NCBI RefSeq assembly: GCF_037042905.1
Contig: NC_087253.1
Coordinates: 20,606,001-20,670,000 of the forward strand
Direction: 5' to 3'
DNA length: 64,000 bases
Origin: Lytechinus pictus
Taxonomy: Eukaryota > Echinodermata > Echinoidea > Temnopleuroida > Toxopneustidae
Shown: positions 1 through 12,500 of the stretch, one piece after another
Layout: every line of letters begins with the position of its first letter
How positions within the stretch are numbered: the first letter of the stretch is position 1
Program-made: the position numbers and the translations under genes
Notes under the pieces: model-generated
The model's input: only the letters and a program-made list of their open reading frames with translations
What the model was told of the DNA's origin: nothing
Databases searched by the model: none

Positions 1-278
1 AAATGTGAGTACATTCGAAATCCCATCTGCAATCTAGATAACAAACAGTCGATGTCAAATTACCCATATTCTTCCACCGGTTAGCAGGAATATGTCATGA
101 TGGATAGAAGATTACGTGTAAAATAAATTGCCAAGTGGAAACAAAACGTGCGAGCTTAATCGGCTTGTTAAAAGTTTTCAATAGCTAGCCATGTACTCGT
201 TCATTTCGAAGCTACTCATTTGTATCGGGTACGTCACTCTACCCCTATGTGGATTCCCATTGTTCCTTCTGACCCTAT

Positions 279-551
279 TTGTGATCTTCAACCAAAACCC
301 GTTTATGGTTAGTGACGAAAGTACTACTTCTTTTGCCATTCATAAATCGGCTCAAATTCGGCTCCCGAATTGGCCAACGCCCCGATGCAGCGTGCGGCGT
401 TTGTGAAGGCTTTTTATTTGACTATTGAAATTCGAACTGGTGTTTTGTTGTGTGTGAGTGTGTGCCATTAAGTGCATGGTACGGAATGCGTGTGTATGAC
501 TGTGTGTTGCTGTGGCGTTTATTTTCTGGGTGTGATCGGACGTAACTAGTA
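279..551 (+). other. Candidate non-coding 5' exon of tetraspanin A
   Basis: The stretch is conserved with 18257-18505 upstream of tetraspanin B, including a shared GTAAGTATTC donor beginning at 552. The first coding exon starts at a splice acceptor (4104/4105), so an upstream leader exon is needed, and this conserved block with a donor is the best candidate. The transcription start is not visible and no clear TATA box was found. The 71-codon open frame at 191-406 is not conserved in the paralogue and is not treated as coding. Bases 1-278 show nothing recognisable. Confidence 0.5.
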
Positions 552-881
552 GTAAGTATTCCGAAAATTAAACATGATGTATTTCTAAAATGGGCTTGCG
601 ATTGTTGTGGCCGTGATGGTTGATATATTGCATGAATGTGTATACATGTAGTTTTGTGTTACTTTCAGTGCTGAAGTCCAAATGCATGTAGGCCTATTAT
701 TAGTTTAGATCTAGTTGAAACAAATGTCCTTGGAACATACAAAAGCCTTAACATCACTGCTTGTAAAGGGTTCGTGTGTACATGGACGTGTGACCGTGAA
801 ACTTTTTTGAGATGACAACCAGTGGCGGTGATCGATGGATATAGAATAATATTTATGTACTGTTTATAACACAACGACCAT

Positions 882-950
882 TTAACATATATATATATAT
901 GTATATATATAAGAGACAAAGAGGTAATGCATATATATATATATATATAT
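882..950. repeat. TA-rich microsatellite with a GAGACAAAGAGGTAATGC core
   Basis: Runs of TA flank a short core that resembles the arm of the 30-bp hairpin at 31301-31377 (GAGGCAAAGTGGTAATGC). It is probably a decayed arm of the same element. Confidence 0.5.
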
Positions 951-1196
951 ACACACAGCAAAAAATGCGGTGTTAACCGGTGTACATAGAGGACCACACC
1001 AGTTATTTTACACCGTTGTTAAATTGACAGTGTTAGTTTAGCACCTATAGGTATTATTGCAACACCTTTGGTTGTTACATGTATACTCTTTGGTGTTATA
1101 TTCGATCTCTAGGGTGTAATTTTAACACCAGAGGATGTGGTCCTCTATTAACACCCGCTGGTGTTAGTTTTAACACCACAGTTTTTGCAGTGTATA
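951..1196 (+). mobile_element. GGTGTTA-word MITE, copy 1
   Basis: This is a roughly 240-bp element with imperfect terminal inverted repeats (CACAGCAAAAA at the left, TTTTTGCAGTG at the right). It is filled with the 7-bp word GGTGTTA or its complement TAACACC in alternating orientation. Copies lie at 21391-21632 (opposite orientation) and 36445-36682. It sits in TA-rich DNA and has no coding capacity. It is a non-autonomous DNA transposon by inference. Confidence 0.7.
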
Positions 1197-1329
1197 TAAA
1201 TATGTATATTTCATACATATATGCATATATATATTTTTTATGTATATACATATATATATATATACATTTATGTGTGTGAGGGTGTGTGTGTGTGTTGTGT
1301 TAAAAGAGATGGTTACCAACATTTTTTTA

Positions 1330-1620
1330 ATTAAAAGATTCATTCTCATGCACATCCAGAAACTTAATTTACTGTTTGACTTGTAATGGTTGTGGAAAAT
1401 ATTATATTGGAGAAACGGGGGCATCTTGAGAAATTGAACGACCCATCATCGTCAACATATAAGAGAAAAAATATCAAATTCTTAATGTAAGTAAGCACTT
1501 ATCAACATGAGCAAAAGGAATTAGTCCCGAGTTCCATGCGGTTCCTTTCTACAGATAATGAAAACGAACGGGAAAATACTTCATAGACATTTTCCAACCG
1601 GTTTTAAATAGACCGTGATT
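1330..1620 (+). pseudogene. Penelope-like element remnant, GIY-YIG endonuclease part
   Basis: From 1361 the plus strand reads NLIYCLTCNGCGKYYIGETG, the cysteine-rich start and YIG motif of the GIY-YIG nuclease found at the C-terminus of Penelope-like retroelements. Further on, VSKHLS and PEFHAVPFY match the later conserved blocks. At least three in-frame stops and a probable frameshift near 1555 make this a dead fragment. No reverse transcriptase was recognised upstream. It lies in the 5' intron of tetraspanin A and was not seen in copy B. Confidence 0.75.
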
Positions 1621-1909
1621 GTTTTAGTATTTCTCCGAATTTTATTAGAGAATGGGTCTTTTATTATTTCAATGATTGTAAATATGTAAATAGTAACGAC
1701 AGAAGAATGATAATGAAATGTCTTAATTGTGACATTATGTTAACATAATGAGTTTAACAGTTACTACGCAACGCATCCAGTTACATAGCGTGTACATGTA
1801 TGGCGCCAGCCCAGAGCGCACTTTTTGTAAGAATTTGCTTGTTCATTTCACTTTCTGAAGATTAAAAAAACCAAGTAAAAGTGGAATATTCTTCGGCTAT
1901 TCTTCGTTT

Positions 1910-1913
<4 letters not shown>

Positions 1914-1945
<32 letters not shown>
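1914..1945. repeat. (TA)n microsatellite
   Basis: Pure alternating TA of about 32 bp lies just 5' of the MITE at 1959. Confidence 0.9.
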
Positions 1946-1947
<2 letters not shown>

Positions 1948-1958
1948 CATTCTTGTAA

Positions 1959-2190
1959 CACTGGCGTCAGAAGGGGGGCTCATGGCTGGGGGCATGGACC
2001 CCAAAGTTTTCATGACTAAGAAAAATAGAAAACTATAAAGAAAACGAATGAGAGAAGGGTTTTCTGAATATTATTTCAAAATCTTTCACAAAATTTAATT
2101 TCTGTAATGAAAATGTCAAGTTTTTTTACATGAATTATCACCGATCCTCCTTTTCTTCCCCAACCATTTTTCCCCCATATTTCGCCACTG
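1959..2190. mobile_element. hAT-like short MITE (GGCG/CGCC termini)
   Basis: The element opens with CACTGGCG, continues with a G-rich tract, and closes with a C-rich tract and CGCCACTG. This is the layout seen in better preserved copies at 11049, 11420, 20966 and 56874. The flanking 8-bp duplication is not convincing here. Confidence 0.5.
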
Positions 2191-2527
2191 GTTTTTATTG
2201 CAATTTAGATTTCATGATACACAAAAATACGACAAACTGAGAGTAGTTATTTTATAGAATAAAAGTCAAAATTTAAATGAAATGATTGGACATGATTCAT
2301 ATCAAGTATTGTACATGTAGGATGCATCAATACGATCCATGAGGATATATTTGCGAGCAACTGCTTCACCCCAAAATACAAGACCATTAATTTAATAAAC
2401 ATAGTTATTTTTCATATATTGAGGATAAACTTTCAATGATTTTCTGCAGACTTTAATTACACATCTTGCATCTTCAAAATTACATTTTTTTTTAAACCTA
2501 GAGTACTCCTTTAAACAAATACTTTGT

Positions 2528-3117
2528 TTAAAGGGATGGTCCGAGCTAAAAGTATGTATAGCTTAATAAATAGAGTAGAATTCACTGAGCAAAATGCCAA
2601 AAATTTCATCAAATTCGGATAACAAATAACAAAGTTATTGAATTTTAAAGTTTAGCAATATTTTGTGAAAACAGTCGTCATGAATATTCATTAGGTGGGC
2701 TGATGATGTCACATCTCCACTTGTTCTTTTGTATTTTATTATATGAAATTAGGTTTATTCAAATGTTTTCCTCCAAGAACTAGAAAAATTGGATTGACAA
2801 CTGATTTAGTGCATTAGATATTTATTGCTGCAACTTATTTCATTATAAGGGATACATATTATTCACACAAGTTTGAAAAAATGAAAAAATTATGATTTTA
2901 TGTAATAACATAAGAAAACGGAAAGTGGAGATGTGACATCATCAGACCACCTAATGAATATTCACGACGACTGTTTTCACAAAATATTGCTATACTTTAA
3001 ACTTCAATAACTTTATTATTTTTTATCCGATTTTGATGAAATTTTCGGCATTTTGCTCAGTGAATTCTACTCTATGTATTAAGATATAAATATTTTCAGC
3101 CCGGACCATCCCTTTAA
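2528..3117. mobile_element. TTAA-flanked MITE with about 210-bp terminal inverted repeats
   Basis: The left end TTAAAGGGATGGTCCG is matched by the inverted right end CGGACCATCCCTTTAA. The inverted complementarity runs for roughly 210 bp on each side, through GTCGTCATGAATATTCA. TTAA at both borders fits the TTAA target-site duplication of piggyBac or Kolobok transposons. It has no open frame, so it is non-autonomous. A partial copy lies at about 19555-19700. Confidence 0.8.
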
Positions 3118-4104
3118 TCAATTATCCCTTACCATAAATCCTCAATCTTTTCACAAACTTTCATTTTCGATTTCCTTTCAAACCGGAAAAAAATTTCCAT
3201 TAACGTATAGACTTATTAAACGATTTGATTTCAAGTATTGGGTTGCACTCCATTACTAGATAGAAAAACAACAACCCGGTCATTTGGGAAATTATTTCCT
3301 TTTTGAAATAAACAAACTTGTTATCTGTATTGTGTTTCCTCGATCATCTGCACTATTTACATGAGCCGCGTGCAAACATGTAAAACAATATAATTCATGA
3401 TGGTGTTTCTACATGGTCAGCCCCCTCCCCTCCCCATGCTTCAACTTCCACAGCGATTCCCCTTGGCTGAATACACAAAAAATTTTATGACCCACATGTA
3501 ATACAGTGTATTGGCGATATTTAAGTACCCTTAAAAATAGAAATGAGGTTTTGTACACCGTCGCCTCCTTATCTACTTTTCTTTTTAGGTTTTAGGTTTG
3601 GTTTTTTTAGTTTGGATCATGATATATTTATTTATGAATGTGCTACTTCGTGTGGTTTGTGAATAAACTTCGATTATTTTATTGCTCAATTTGGGAGCGT
3701 TTCACTAACATTTTTCCGACAAGTATTCAGATCTGACATATTTCCTTGATTTTGATTGGCTGAGAAGCACTGTTACTATGGTAACTGTCGAATAAAACGT
3801 CCGACAAATCCTTGCATGAAATCGCCCCTATTGTGGTCTTCAGAAATGTTGTCAATGTTCATTTGGCTAATATGAATATGAAATATCTAGTGGATCGATT
3901 GTGAAGCGCTGTGTAAGAGTAAGAAAATCATAATAAATACTCATTGGATTTTATCTTAAAGAAGGGATCTTATTTAGAGGGATAGGGGGCCTTATTTATA
4001 TATTTTTTTCTACATTCATGATATGTATGAATTCAGATATAGATTTCAATTAAGATTTTAAAAATCTCACCGTCTTAATTACGCGTATTATCTTTTATTT
4101 TTAG
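3118..4104 (+). other. 3' part of the tetraspanin A 5' intron
   Basis: This is AT-rich intronic sequence. The last 200 bp are alignable with 21629-21806 of copy B up to the shared acceptor and the GTCA leader that follows it. Nothing else was recognised. Confidence 0.6.
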
Positions 4105-4125
4105 GTCAAGAAAAACTAATTCAAG

Positions 4126-4495
4126 ATGGGCAGCGTGGAACTAGGCGGTTGTGCTAAGTGCTCCAAGTATCTTCTTATTATCTTCAATGTTCTATTCTTT
4201 GTAAGTAAAAATTGATTACGTAATGAATTGGGGATATCGACTGAAGTGATGATAAATCGACCGGGTTTTACATGATGGAGAGATTGGTAATGTGGTTTAC
4301 AGATTAATACGACGAATGAATTGCTTGAGTGATTAATTTTTTATTGATTGATTGGTTGGTTGGTTGGTTGGTTGGTTGGTTGGTTGGTTGGTTGGTTGGT
4401 TGGTTGGTTGGTTGGTTGGTTGGTTGGTTGGTTGGTTGGTTGGTTGGTTGGTTGGTTGGTTGGTTGGTTGGTTGGTTGGTTGGTTGGTTGGTTGG

Positions 4496-4580
<85 letters not shown>

Positions 4581-6435
4581 TAATTGGTTGATTGATTGAT
4601 TGATTATTAAATTTGGATTATATCTAATATTTTTCCTCCTTGACCGAGAACATATTTCGTTCTTTCGTGTATATATATATATATATATAATATGTATATA
4701 TATATAAATATATATATATCAATATGTTGTTTACGATCGTTTCAGAAATGGATTTTGAATTCTCTTTTTTAGTCACATCATGGGCACTGACGAAGAGTGT
4801 GACTTTACTTTTCATTTTTGAGAGCTATGCTCCTTTTAAAATCTACGATTTTATTTCCACGGCATTTACTAGACTATTTGTGATTATTATTATACATATA
4901 TAATTATGTATAATTGTGTTTTCCCCGACGAAGGGGAAGGCGGGAAGAGGACCACCGAAAATTTGGATACTCAAATCATTTTGATTGGCATTCAATGAAT
5001 TCCAGCAACACATCATTATGTATATGTAAATATTGGTCATCATAATATACGGATATCTATAATCTCTCATAATTATCTCTCATCTTAATTTAGCTGGTCG
5101 GCATCGCTCTCCTCGCCGTCGGCATCTGGGTCATCGTCCAGCCCTACCAGATTGCCATCCTCGAAATCCTGGACAACCCACTTATCCAGAACAGTGCCTA
5201 CCTGATTATTGCCATTGGATCCTTCATTATTGTGGTATCAGCGTTAGGATGCTGCGGGGCCTGTATGAACTCCAAGTGCATGCTTGTGATTGTAAGTCGG
5301 GATATAGAAACTAAGTGGCCGGTGTTCTGAACTCAGGTTTGAATTAAAGAATGGTGTAAAGTTGTGGTTTAACTATGGATCGCCTATATTGGGGCACAAA
5401 TCCCTAACAGTGCACATCCAATTTATTAACTGATTTGACACTCAAATTTGTCATAATTGTCTGGGAATGATAATTTAACTATTTGAAGTATTTTTTCTTC
5501 ATTAAGAAAGCAACAGGAAACAAATAATGAACATAACAGATATACCATATCAACAGATTTTTTTAATTTTTGGCTCTCCACAATTTTAGCACAGTTATAG
5601 TAGACCGTGGTCTGACTTCAGAATACGATTAGTAGTAGAAGTAAGAAACCTTATGGAAGTCCCATCATATTTTTTTTTTAGGGGGGGTTGTTTTGTTTTT
5701 GTTTATTTGCTCTTGGCCATAAGTGCCGTGCCGGGGTTCGAACCCGAAACTTTTATGTATTACTTTAACAGTTTTTGTAAATGTCTTGTGTAAAAAGAAT
5801 ATGTAATATAATATTACATATTCTTTTTACACAAGACATTTTGAAATACTTAATTACATGACTGCGAGCCCTTCTCCCATTATAAATATCCCCATTATCG
5901 GAAACACAAATACACCCCGTGTTTAGATTATCCCCGCTTACCGGGTCATTACCCGGGGGATCTCTGTGTGGCTGTGTGATTGTTCCATTTTGTTGGTTGT
6001 TTTGGAACCCAGTTTATTTTAGTCTGGATGCCGAACAATATTGCCAGTGTAAAATAGAAAAATAATTTGACTAGAAAGTAATTTCAAAATACTGGTGACT
6101 TATTTTTATCGCTATCCTGTGTATATGAAAAGGACATCAGTTGGCCGGAGTTCTAGAACAGAAAAAGATGTTTTACTTTGATGTACATGTATAAGTAACG
6201 ATTTTTTTTTCTTCACCTTATCCCCTCAGTACTTCATCATCATCTTGATCATCTTCATCGCACAGCTGGTTGGATGTGCTTTGGTTCTTGCATACAGGAG
6301 CAAGGTATGTTCAAATGATTTTAAACAATATAGGACCTAAAGCATTTCCATGTGGGACACTTCATATCTCGGTATTAATGTGATTTGTGACATAGGAGGT
6401 GGCAGGGGGGTTAATACGTTCATTGTACAGTGGTG

Positions 6436-6502
<67 letters not shown>

Positions 6503-9500
6503 AAGAAGTAGTTGTAGAAGCAATAAAAGAAGTAGCAGCAGTAATAGTAGTAGAAGTATTAGCACTATAGCAATAGTTGTAGTAGTAGTAGTAGTAGAAG
6601 AGGTAGCAGTAGAAAGTGTAGCAGCAGTAATAATAGAAGATTAGCAGTATAGCAGTAGTCGTCGTGGAATTAGTAGTAATATTAGTACTTTTAATAATCT
6701 TTAATCTTTTTCGAGTTATTAAAGTTTTTTCTCCCCCTATACCTTACACCCCCTTCCCCGTTCCCCACTCCTTACCCCTCAAAATGGATTTTCCTCTTTT
6801 CATCCTATAACAGGTTGATGATTTCGTCACGAACTCGTTATCCTCCACCATGGATCTCTATGAAGGAGAGGCCGCTAACGATACCACCAGCACCGCATGG
6901 AATGCCATCCAGATTCTTGTAAGTTGGATTAACTTTGAGTACCTAGCTTATACCGCTTTCAGTAACTCGCTGACCCGGACTAGTCTCGGGCTAAGTTGTA
7001 AAATTTTATTCATGAATAGCGCGGGCTATTTCAGGCCCGGGCTATTTTGACGCTGCTTTTCTCAGCACCAGACCAGCGCCAGGCCCGCGTTTTTTTTTAA
7101 TGGGTGATCGCAAAAGCAGCGCCGGTGTAGGCGCTGAATGAGACCAACAAAACACGGGACCAATCGGCAGGTAAAAGAGCCGCCGATTAGTCTTGCCGGT
7201 GCCTATCGGCTGCTCGGGCCAATTTGGCTATGACACTGGCTCTGCTGTATTTCCTGAACGCAAATAATGTGGACTAAATTTAGCGTGGGTCTGGTGCGGA
7301 GCAAAAAATCACTGAAAACTGAAAACGGTATTAAGATATGCAAATAAAGTGAGTTGTGTAGCCTACACACTGTCAGTGTATGCATAAAAATATTTCAAAA
7401 AGAAACCTTGAAAATTTCATTTCATAATCATCATGTCCCCGTCTTACAAAGGGATGCGATTGATCTGATCAGCCACAATACTGAAATTAATGTTTGCTCA
7501 AAATATTTCCTAGATATGCTATTAATTCATGCATTCATCATTACTTTTTTTTCAGTGTGCTTCTCTTTGTGTACAAAGGACATTGTGCTTTTTTTTTGGA
7601 AAAAATATGACATCGATCGGGATTTCCATATAGTTGAGGTTGATCGGATCAGTCGTAACTCTTTGTAAGATCAGTACATGCTTCGCAATTGGTTTTAAAA
7701 ACCATGTAAAAACATAGTCCACTGAGTTAACTTAACTAGGGATGCTTATGACTACATTGTATATTCATCATTATCGCAGTAGTTAGGGGCCGATTAGCTT
7801 CAAACTTTTAGGTGATTCCTGTCTGACCAAGTCAGCTTGCAATGTTGATTTCAGCATCAGCTGCTGCAAGAGGATTAAAAAAGTCAAAATATCTTAAATG
7901 TTCGAAGTTAACAATCCCCTAAGTCAATGACAAGTCACAACAACAAATCCGACTCTAAACCGATGAAAGCTATTGCGTTATTACCAATGGTATAGCATCG
8001 GTCGGTTTGAAGTCGTTTTCGTTGGTGTGACTGTCACAGTGGCATTCGAGTTTAACATGTTTGAATTTTGGATATAAAAACTAAATTTCCTTAACCGTTA
8101 AATGATATAAATATGATGATTATGCTGATGATGAACAGCATTTTTGTTTGGTGCGCCATTTTTCCGTAAGAAAGACGCTGGCTCCCGAAAAGATAGGTCC
8201 TAAATTCAGATCTGAAAGTACAATTATATATGAAGTTAAAAGACTATAGGGGTAACGGAAGAGAATGCCCTATAAGATTTAACAAATAATTAGTAATAGC
8301 ATGAAGAAACTCTCCTGTTTGTTATCATATCGATGCAAAGTAGTAATTCATAAAGTCGTAGAAATCTTAGTGAATATATATTATCTTTACGGCTGGTTTT
8401 GTATTGTTTTTTTTTTTTTCCTTGTTCTGCTTCTTTTAATGGCAGATTTAGTTACATGAAACGATGTAAACTATAAGTAATGACTTTGGAAATAGCAGGA
8501 ACATGTATCTAATTTCAAGGTATAAAACAGTATTTTGAAAGTGAAGACCATAACCGACGTTTGAAAACGATACCTGACAATCTATTGTAAGAGCCCGTTT
8601 TGAATATTTGAATCTATAACTCCCACGTTCCGTTTGTATAACCTGTTGGGAATATAAATAAACGCATTATTTCCATTTGTAACCACGACAATCTTTTTCA
8701 TGCGTTTCATTCACCATTTAATAATTATATTGGTCTCATGGGGGTCGAGGTCGGTCTGTACATTATATTTCACTTATTTTTGCGGGGTCCCCCCCCCCCC
8801 CTCCTTTATGTTTGTGATTTTAGCGTGTGACTTTAAAAGACTCCTTCAAATAACCCCATTTAGAATAGAAATAATCACCTATTTCGGGTTTTTTTACTGA
8901 AAATAACTTTTAACTTCTGGAGGCTTCCACGGCGAAGAAAGAAAAATGGTCATGTGTTTTTCCTAAAAAGGTGGGACTCGGTGGTCCTTTTCAGGACCAA
9001 CACTTTCGCACAAAAGAATAAACTTACAAGTCATGGCGTGACATGAAACCCATTTGTAAGTAACCTGTTTCGCTCGGCTCGACCCAATGTAATAAACGAA
9101 TGTTTTATATCATTTGTTAAGTGATTAAGAATTTTTTTTTCTTCTCCTGTAGCTTGAATGCTGTGGAACCGATGGATATGAGGACTGGGCCGATAGCACC
9201 TGGGTAAACGATACCAATCCAACGATCGCGATCGATGGCACCTCTTACGACCAGACTTACCCTGCAACATGCTGTGTGGTAAGACTGATCACTACAATTA
9301 TACAGAGGGCAGAATATTCAGGGGCGTATCTAGGGGCGGACCCAAGATTAACCAGAAAAAGGGGGGGACAAACATTTTCTGACGAGCAAAAAAAAGATAA
9401 AGTAAAAGGAAAGCAGGTCGAAATTCTTGCATCTGCAATTTCCCTGATAAAGAATTCTGACAATCAAGTTAAATCCTTTAAAAGAGGAGAGGAGCGTTAT

Positions 9501-12500
9501 ATTACCCTGCCCCCCCCCCCCCCCCGCCATATCAACGCCCGGCCATACTGGACTGAATTGTGTCCCTTTCCAAGTTGTCATCCAAGTCCAGCTCGACCAA
9601 CGAATACTTGATTTGAGTAAATTAAGGGGAAAAAATCAACATTGGTGGAAGTTTTCATCAACGTTGGATGTGAAATAAGGAAATTATAGTATTTTAAGCT
9701 TCATGCGTTTCTCTTTATTGAAACGCGAACAGAGGAATATCATGTTTATTATGTGCTCTATTTAGTGATATATTACATGTATTATGATCATGAAGAAAAA
9801 ACAGATTCCGTATAGCTATGATTATAACACGTGTGCAGTAACTTCTTGTTTGTTCTGTGTTTTTAGATTTCTCACATCAATTCACTTTATTGTTTAATCT
9901 AATTAAATCTCTACTCGTTACTCATAATTATTTAAGTTGTTTTTATTTTTCTTCCAGTTTGTGGACAAGTACACAATTATTTCCGGTGGATATTGGCCGA
10001 CACCAGTAAACATCTCATCGTGTATGGGTATCCAAGGACCACTCTCAAACGACACTCTCAATACAGGGGTAAGGGCATTACCCCTTCTGCACACATCCCG
10101 AATCCTTAACGGGGAGTTAACCCTGACACATAGTTTGTTGTAAAAAAAAAAAGCTGAAAAAATAATAATGAATGTTGGAGAAGGTTTAAGAAAAAAGAAT
10201 TAGAAAGATATTAGAATTTGACGTTTTTTTATTTGTGACGTCATGTAAACGTCAAATTCTAATATCTTTCTTATTGCTGCCCCACATGTTATATAAAATG
10301 CATAATTTTTTTTTAGTGGTTCGTAATAACTTATTTTTTTAGGAGCGGGTGTGAAATGAATTGTCTATTGATATACCGGTATTAGAATAAAAACTATGAA
10401 CAATTTTCGGGGAAATTACATTTTATTCATTTTTTTTACCATACGATATGTCGGAAGGCAGCCCGCATATGACGTCACAAATCAAATGATTAACATTCTA
10501 ATAACTCTTTCATTCTTTGATGAATTTTCTTCAAACCTTCGCTGATATTTTTATTTATAACTGCTGCTGTTTTTACAAGAAACATATGTTCGGGGGTGAA
10601 CTTTCCCTTTAAAGAAGAATGAAACCATTGGAGCAACTTGATTGGAGGAAGAAAATTCACAGAATAAGATCAAAGACAGTTATGAGCATTTGAATGTCAA
10701 GATACCTAATGCTATCAAGATCCTCCTATTGGCAATGCGAACACGATCTGGGATAATACATGGACAACTATCCCCTTTTGACTCTGAAAATATTATTCAA
10801 TTTAAGGATATGACAAACAAGTATATATTCATCCACGGTATGATGTTGCGAAACCCTTATTACATATATGCCCTCTCATGAAGAGAGCATCTGTCTTTGA
10901 TGGAGACTAGGAAAATAATAAAGTTAAAATTGAATAGATACTTAAGTAATTCAGAAGTTGTACGTTTGGGATACAAATCAGTGGACATAGTGGATATCAC
11001 ACATCTTGGTTGCATTGCCGATGAGAGGATCTACTTTGCATCAGCGATCAGTGGCGTACAGATGGAGGGGGGGGGGGCTTCCGGGAGGGGTGCTTTCCCC
11101 CACCCCCCCCCCCCCCCCCATTTCCACAACCAAGAAAAAATTAGAAAATAAATAAAGAAAAGTAAAGAGAGGATAAATATTACGTCAGAATGTATCACAA
11201 AATTTGATTTTTGTAATACAAATTTCAAAATGTTTGCTTGTTCGCTTCTCTCGCTCGCAAATTTTAATAACTTTTGCACGATACACCATATTTAGCTCAT
11301 TACGCCACTGTCAGTGTTTTCCATTACATTCAAATGCTCTTATTTTTTATTCAATATTCCTTGAACTTTCAATGATTTGTTACTTTATTTTAAAAAAAAT
11401 ATCCCGTTTAAAGAAACATCAGTAGCGTAAGTGGGGGGGGGGGTTGAACCTCCCCCTTGATTTTTTGTGAAAGACACACTCCCCCTTAATAAACTACCCC
11501 CCCCCCCCCTCTTAAAAAAATCAACTCCCCCCCCCCTTATTTATTTCTTTTATTTTATTTTATTTTTTTTGCTTGTCAAATTTATTTTGGGTACGAAACG
11601 ACGTCCATTTTAAGGTAAAGACCTTTTTTTTTCTTGTAAAAATTTTCGGCGTAAGAAATCACTTCAAATTTTGGCTGAAGACCTTTTTTTCTCCTTGTCA
11701 ATTTTTTTTGCTATAAGAAACAACCTCCAATTTTTGGTGAGGACCTTTTTTCTTTTTGCTTGTCAACTTTTCATTCAGCTTGAGCCCCCCCCCCCTCAAA
11801 AATCCTATCTACGCTACTGAGTAACATGATACCACATACGATTTTCTAATCAGTAATATTTTAGTCAATTTTCCACCTGCCAAACTTAGAGTAAGACCAC
11901 TTTTTTTAATCATTTTTTAATCACAGGGCTGTTACAATGCTTTCCAAGATTTTGTTACCAATCAAATCGCTTACGTCGGTGGAGTCGGCCTTGGACTTCT
12001 AATCTTCGAGGTAAGTTGGTTATAATTACAAGGGTAATTACCATGGCCTTGGGAAGTGGGGGTGCAGGGGTGCTGAAGGTTTGCCAGCGGGTGCCAGGGA
12101 GCATCCCTGGAAATCACCAGGTAGGTATGTTTAAAGGACAAGTCCACCCCAACAAAAAGTTGATTTGAATAAAAAGAGAAAAATCCAACAAGCATAACAC
12201 TGAAAATTTCATCAAAATCGGATGTAAGATAAGAAAGTTATGACATTTTAAAGTTTTGCTAAATTTCACAAAACAGTTATATGCACATCCTGGTGGGTAT
12301 GCAAATGAGGAGACTGATGACGTCATCCACTCACTATTTCTTTTGTATTTTATTGTATAAAATAGGGAATATCCTATTTTTCTCCTCATTGTCAAGTGAA
12401 ACAACGATTAAATCCTCCCTGAATATGTGGAATGAGCATTGTTAAATACTGTACGATTCAGTCAAGTTGGTCCTTATTGTCAAATCTATGACAAATGAAA

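Noticed and set aside
191-406. 71-codon open frame with hydrophobic start
   Set aside because: It overlaps the candidate 5' exon and the frame is not kept in the paralogous region of unit B.
5720-5760. tRNA-like B box GGGGTTCGAACCC
   Set aside because: No A box at the right distance and no cloverleaf.
6362-6644. Poly-Leu and poly-Ser open frames
   Set aside because: Produced by the GTA trinucleotide array.
10642-11151. Two open frames of about 80 codons
   Set aside because: No domain, no splice context, and located in an intron of tetraspanin A.
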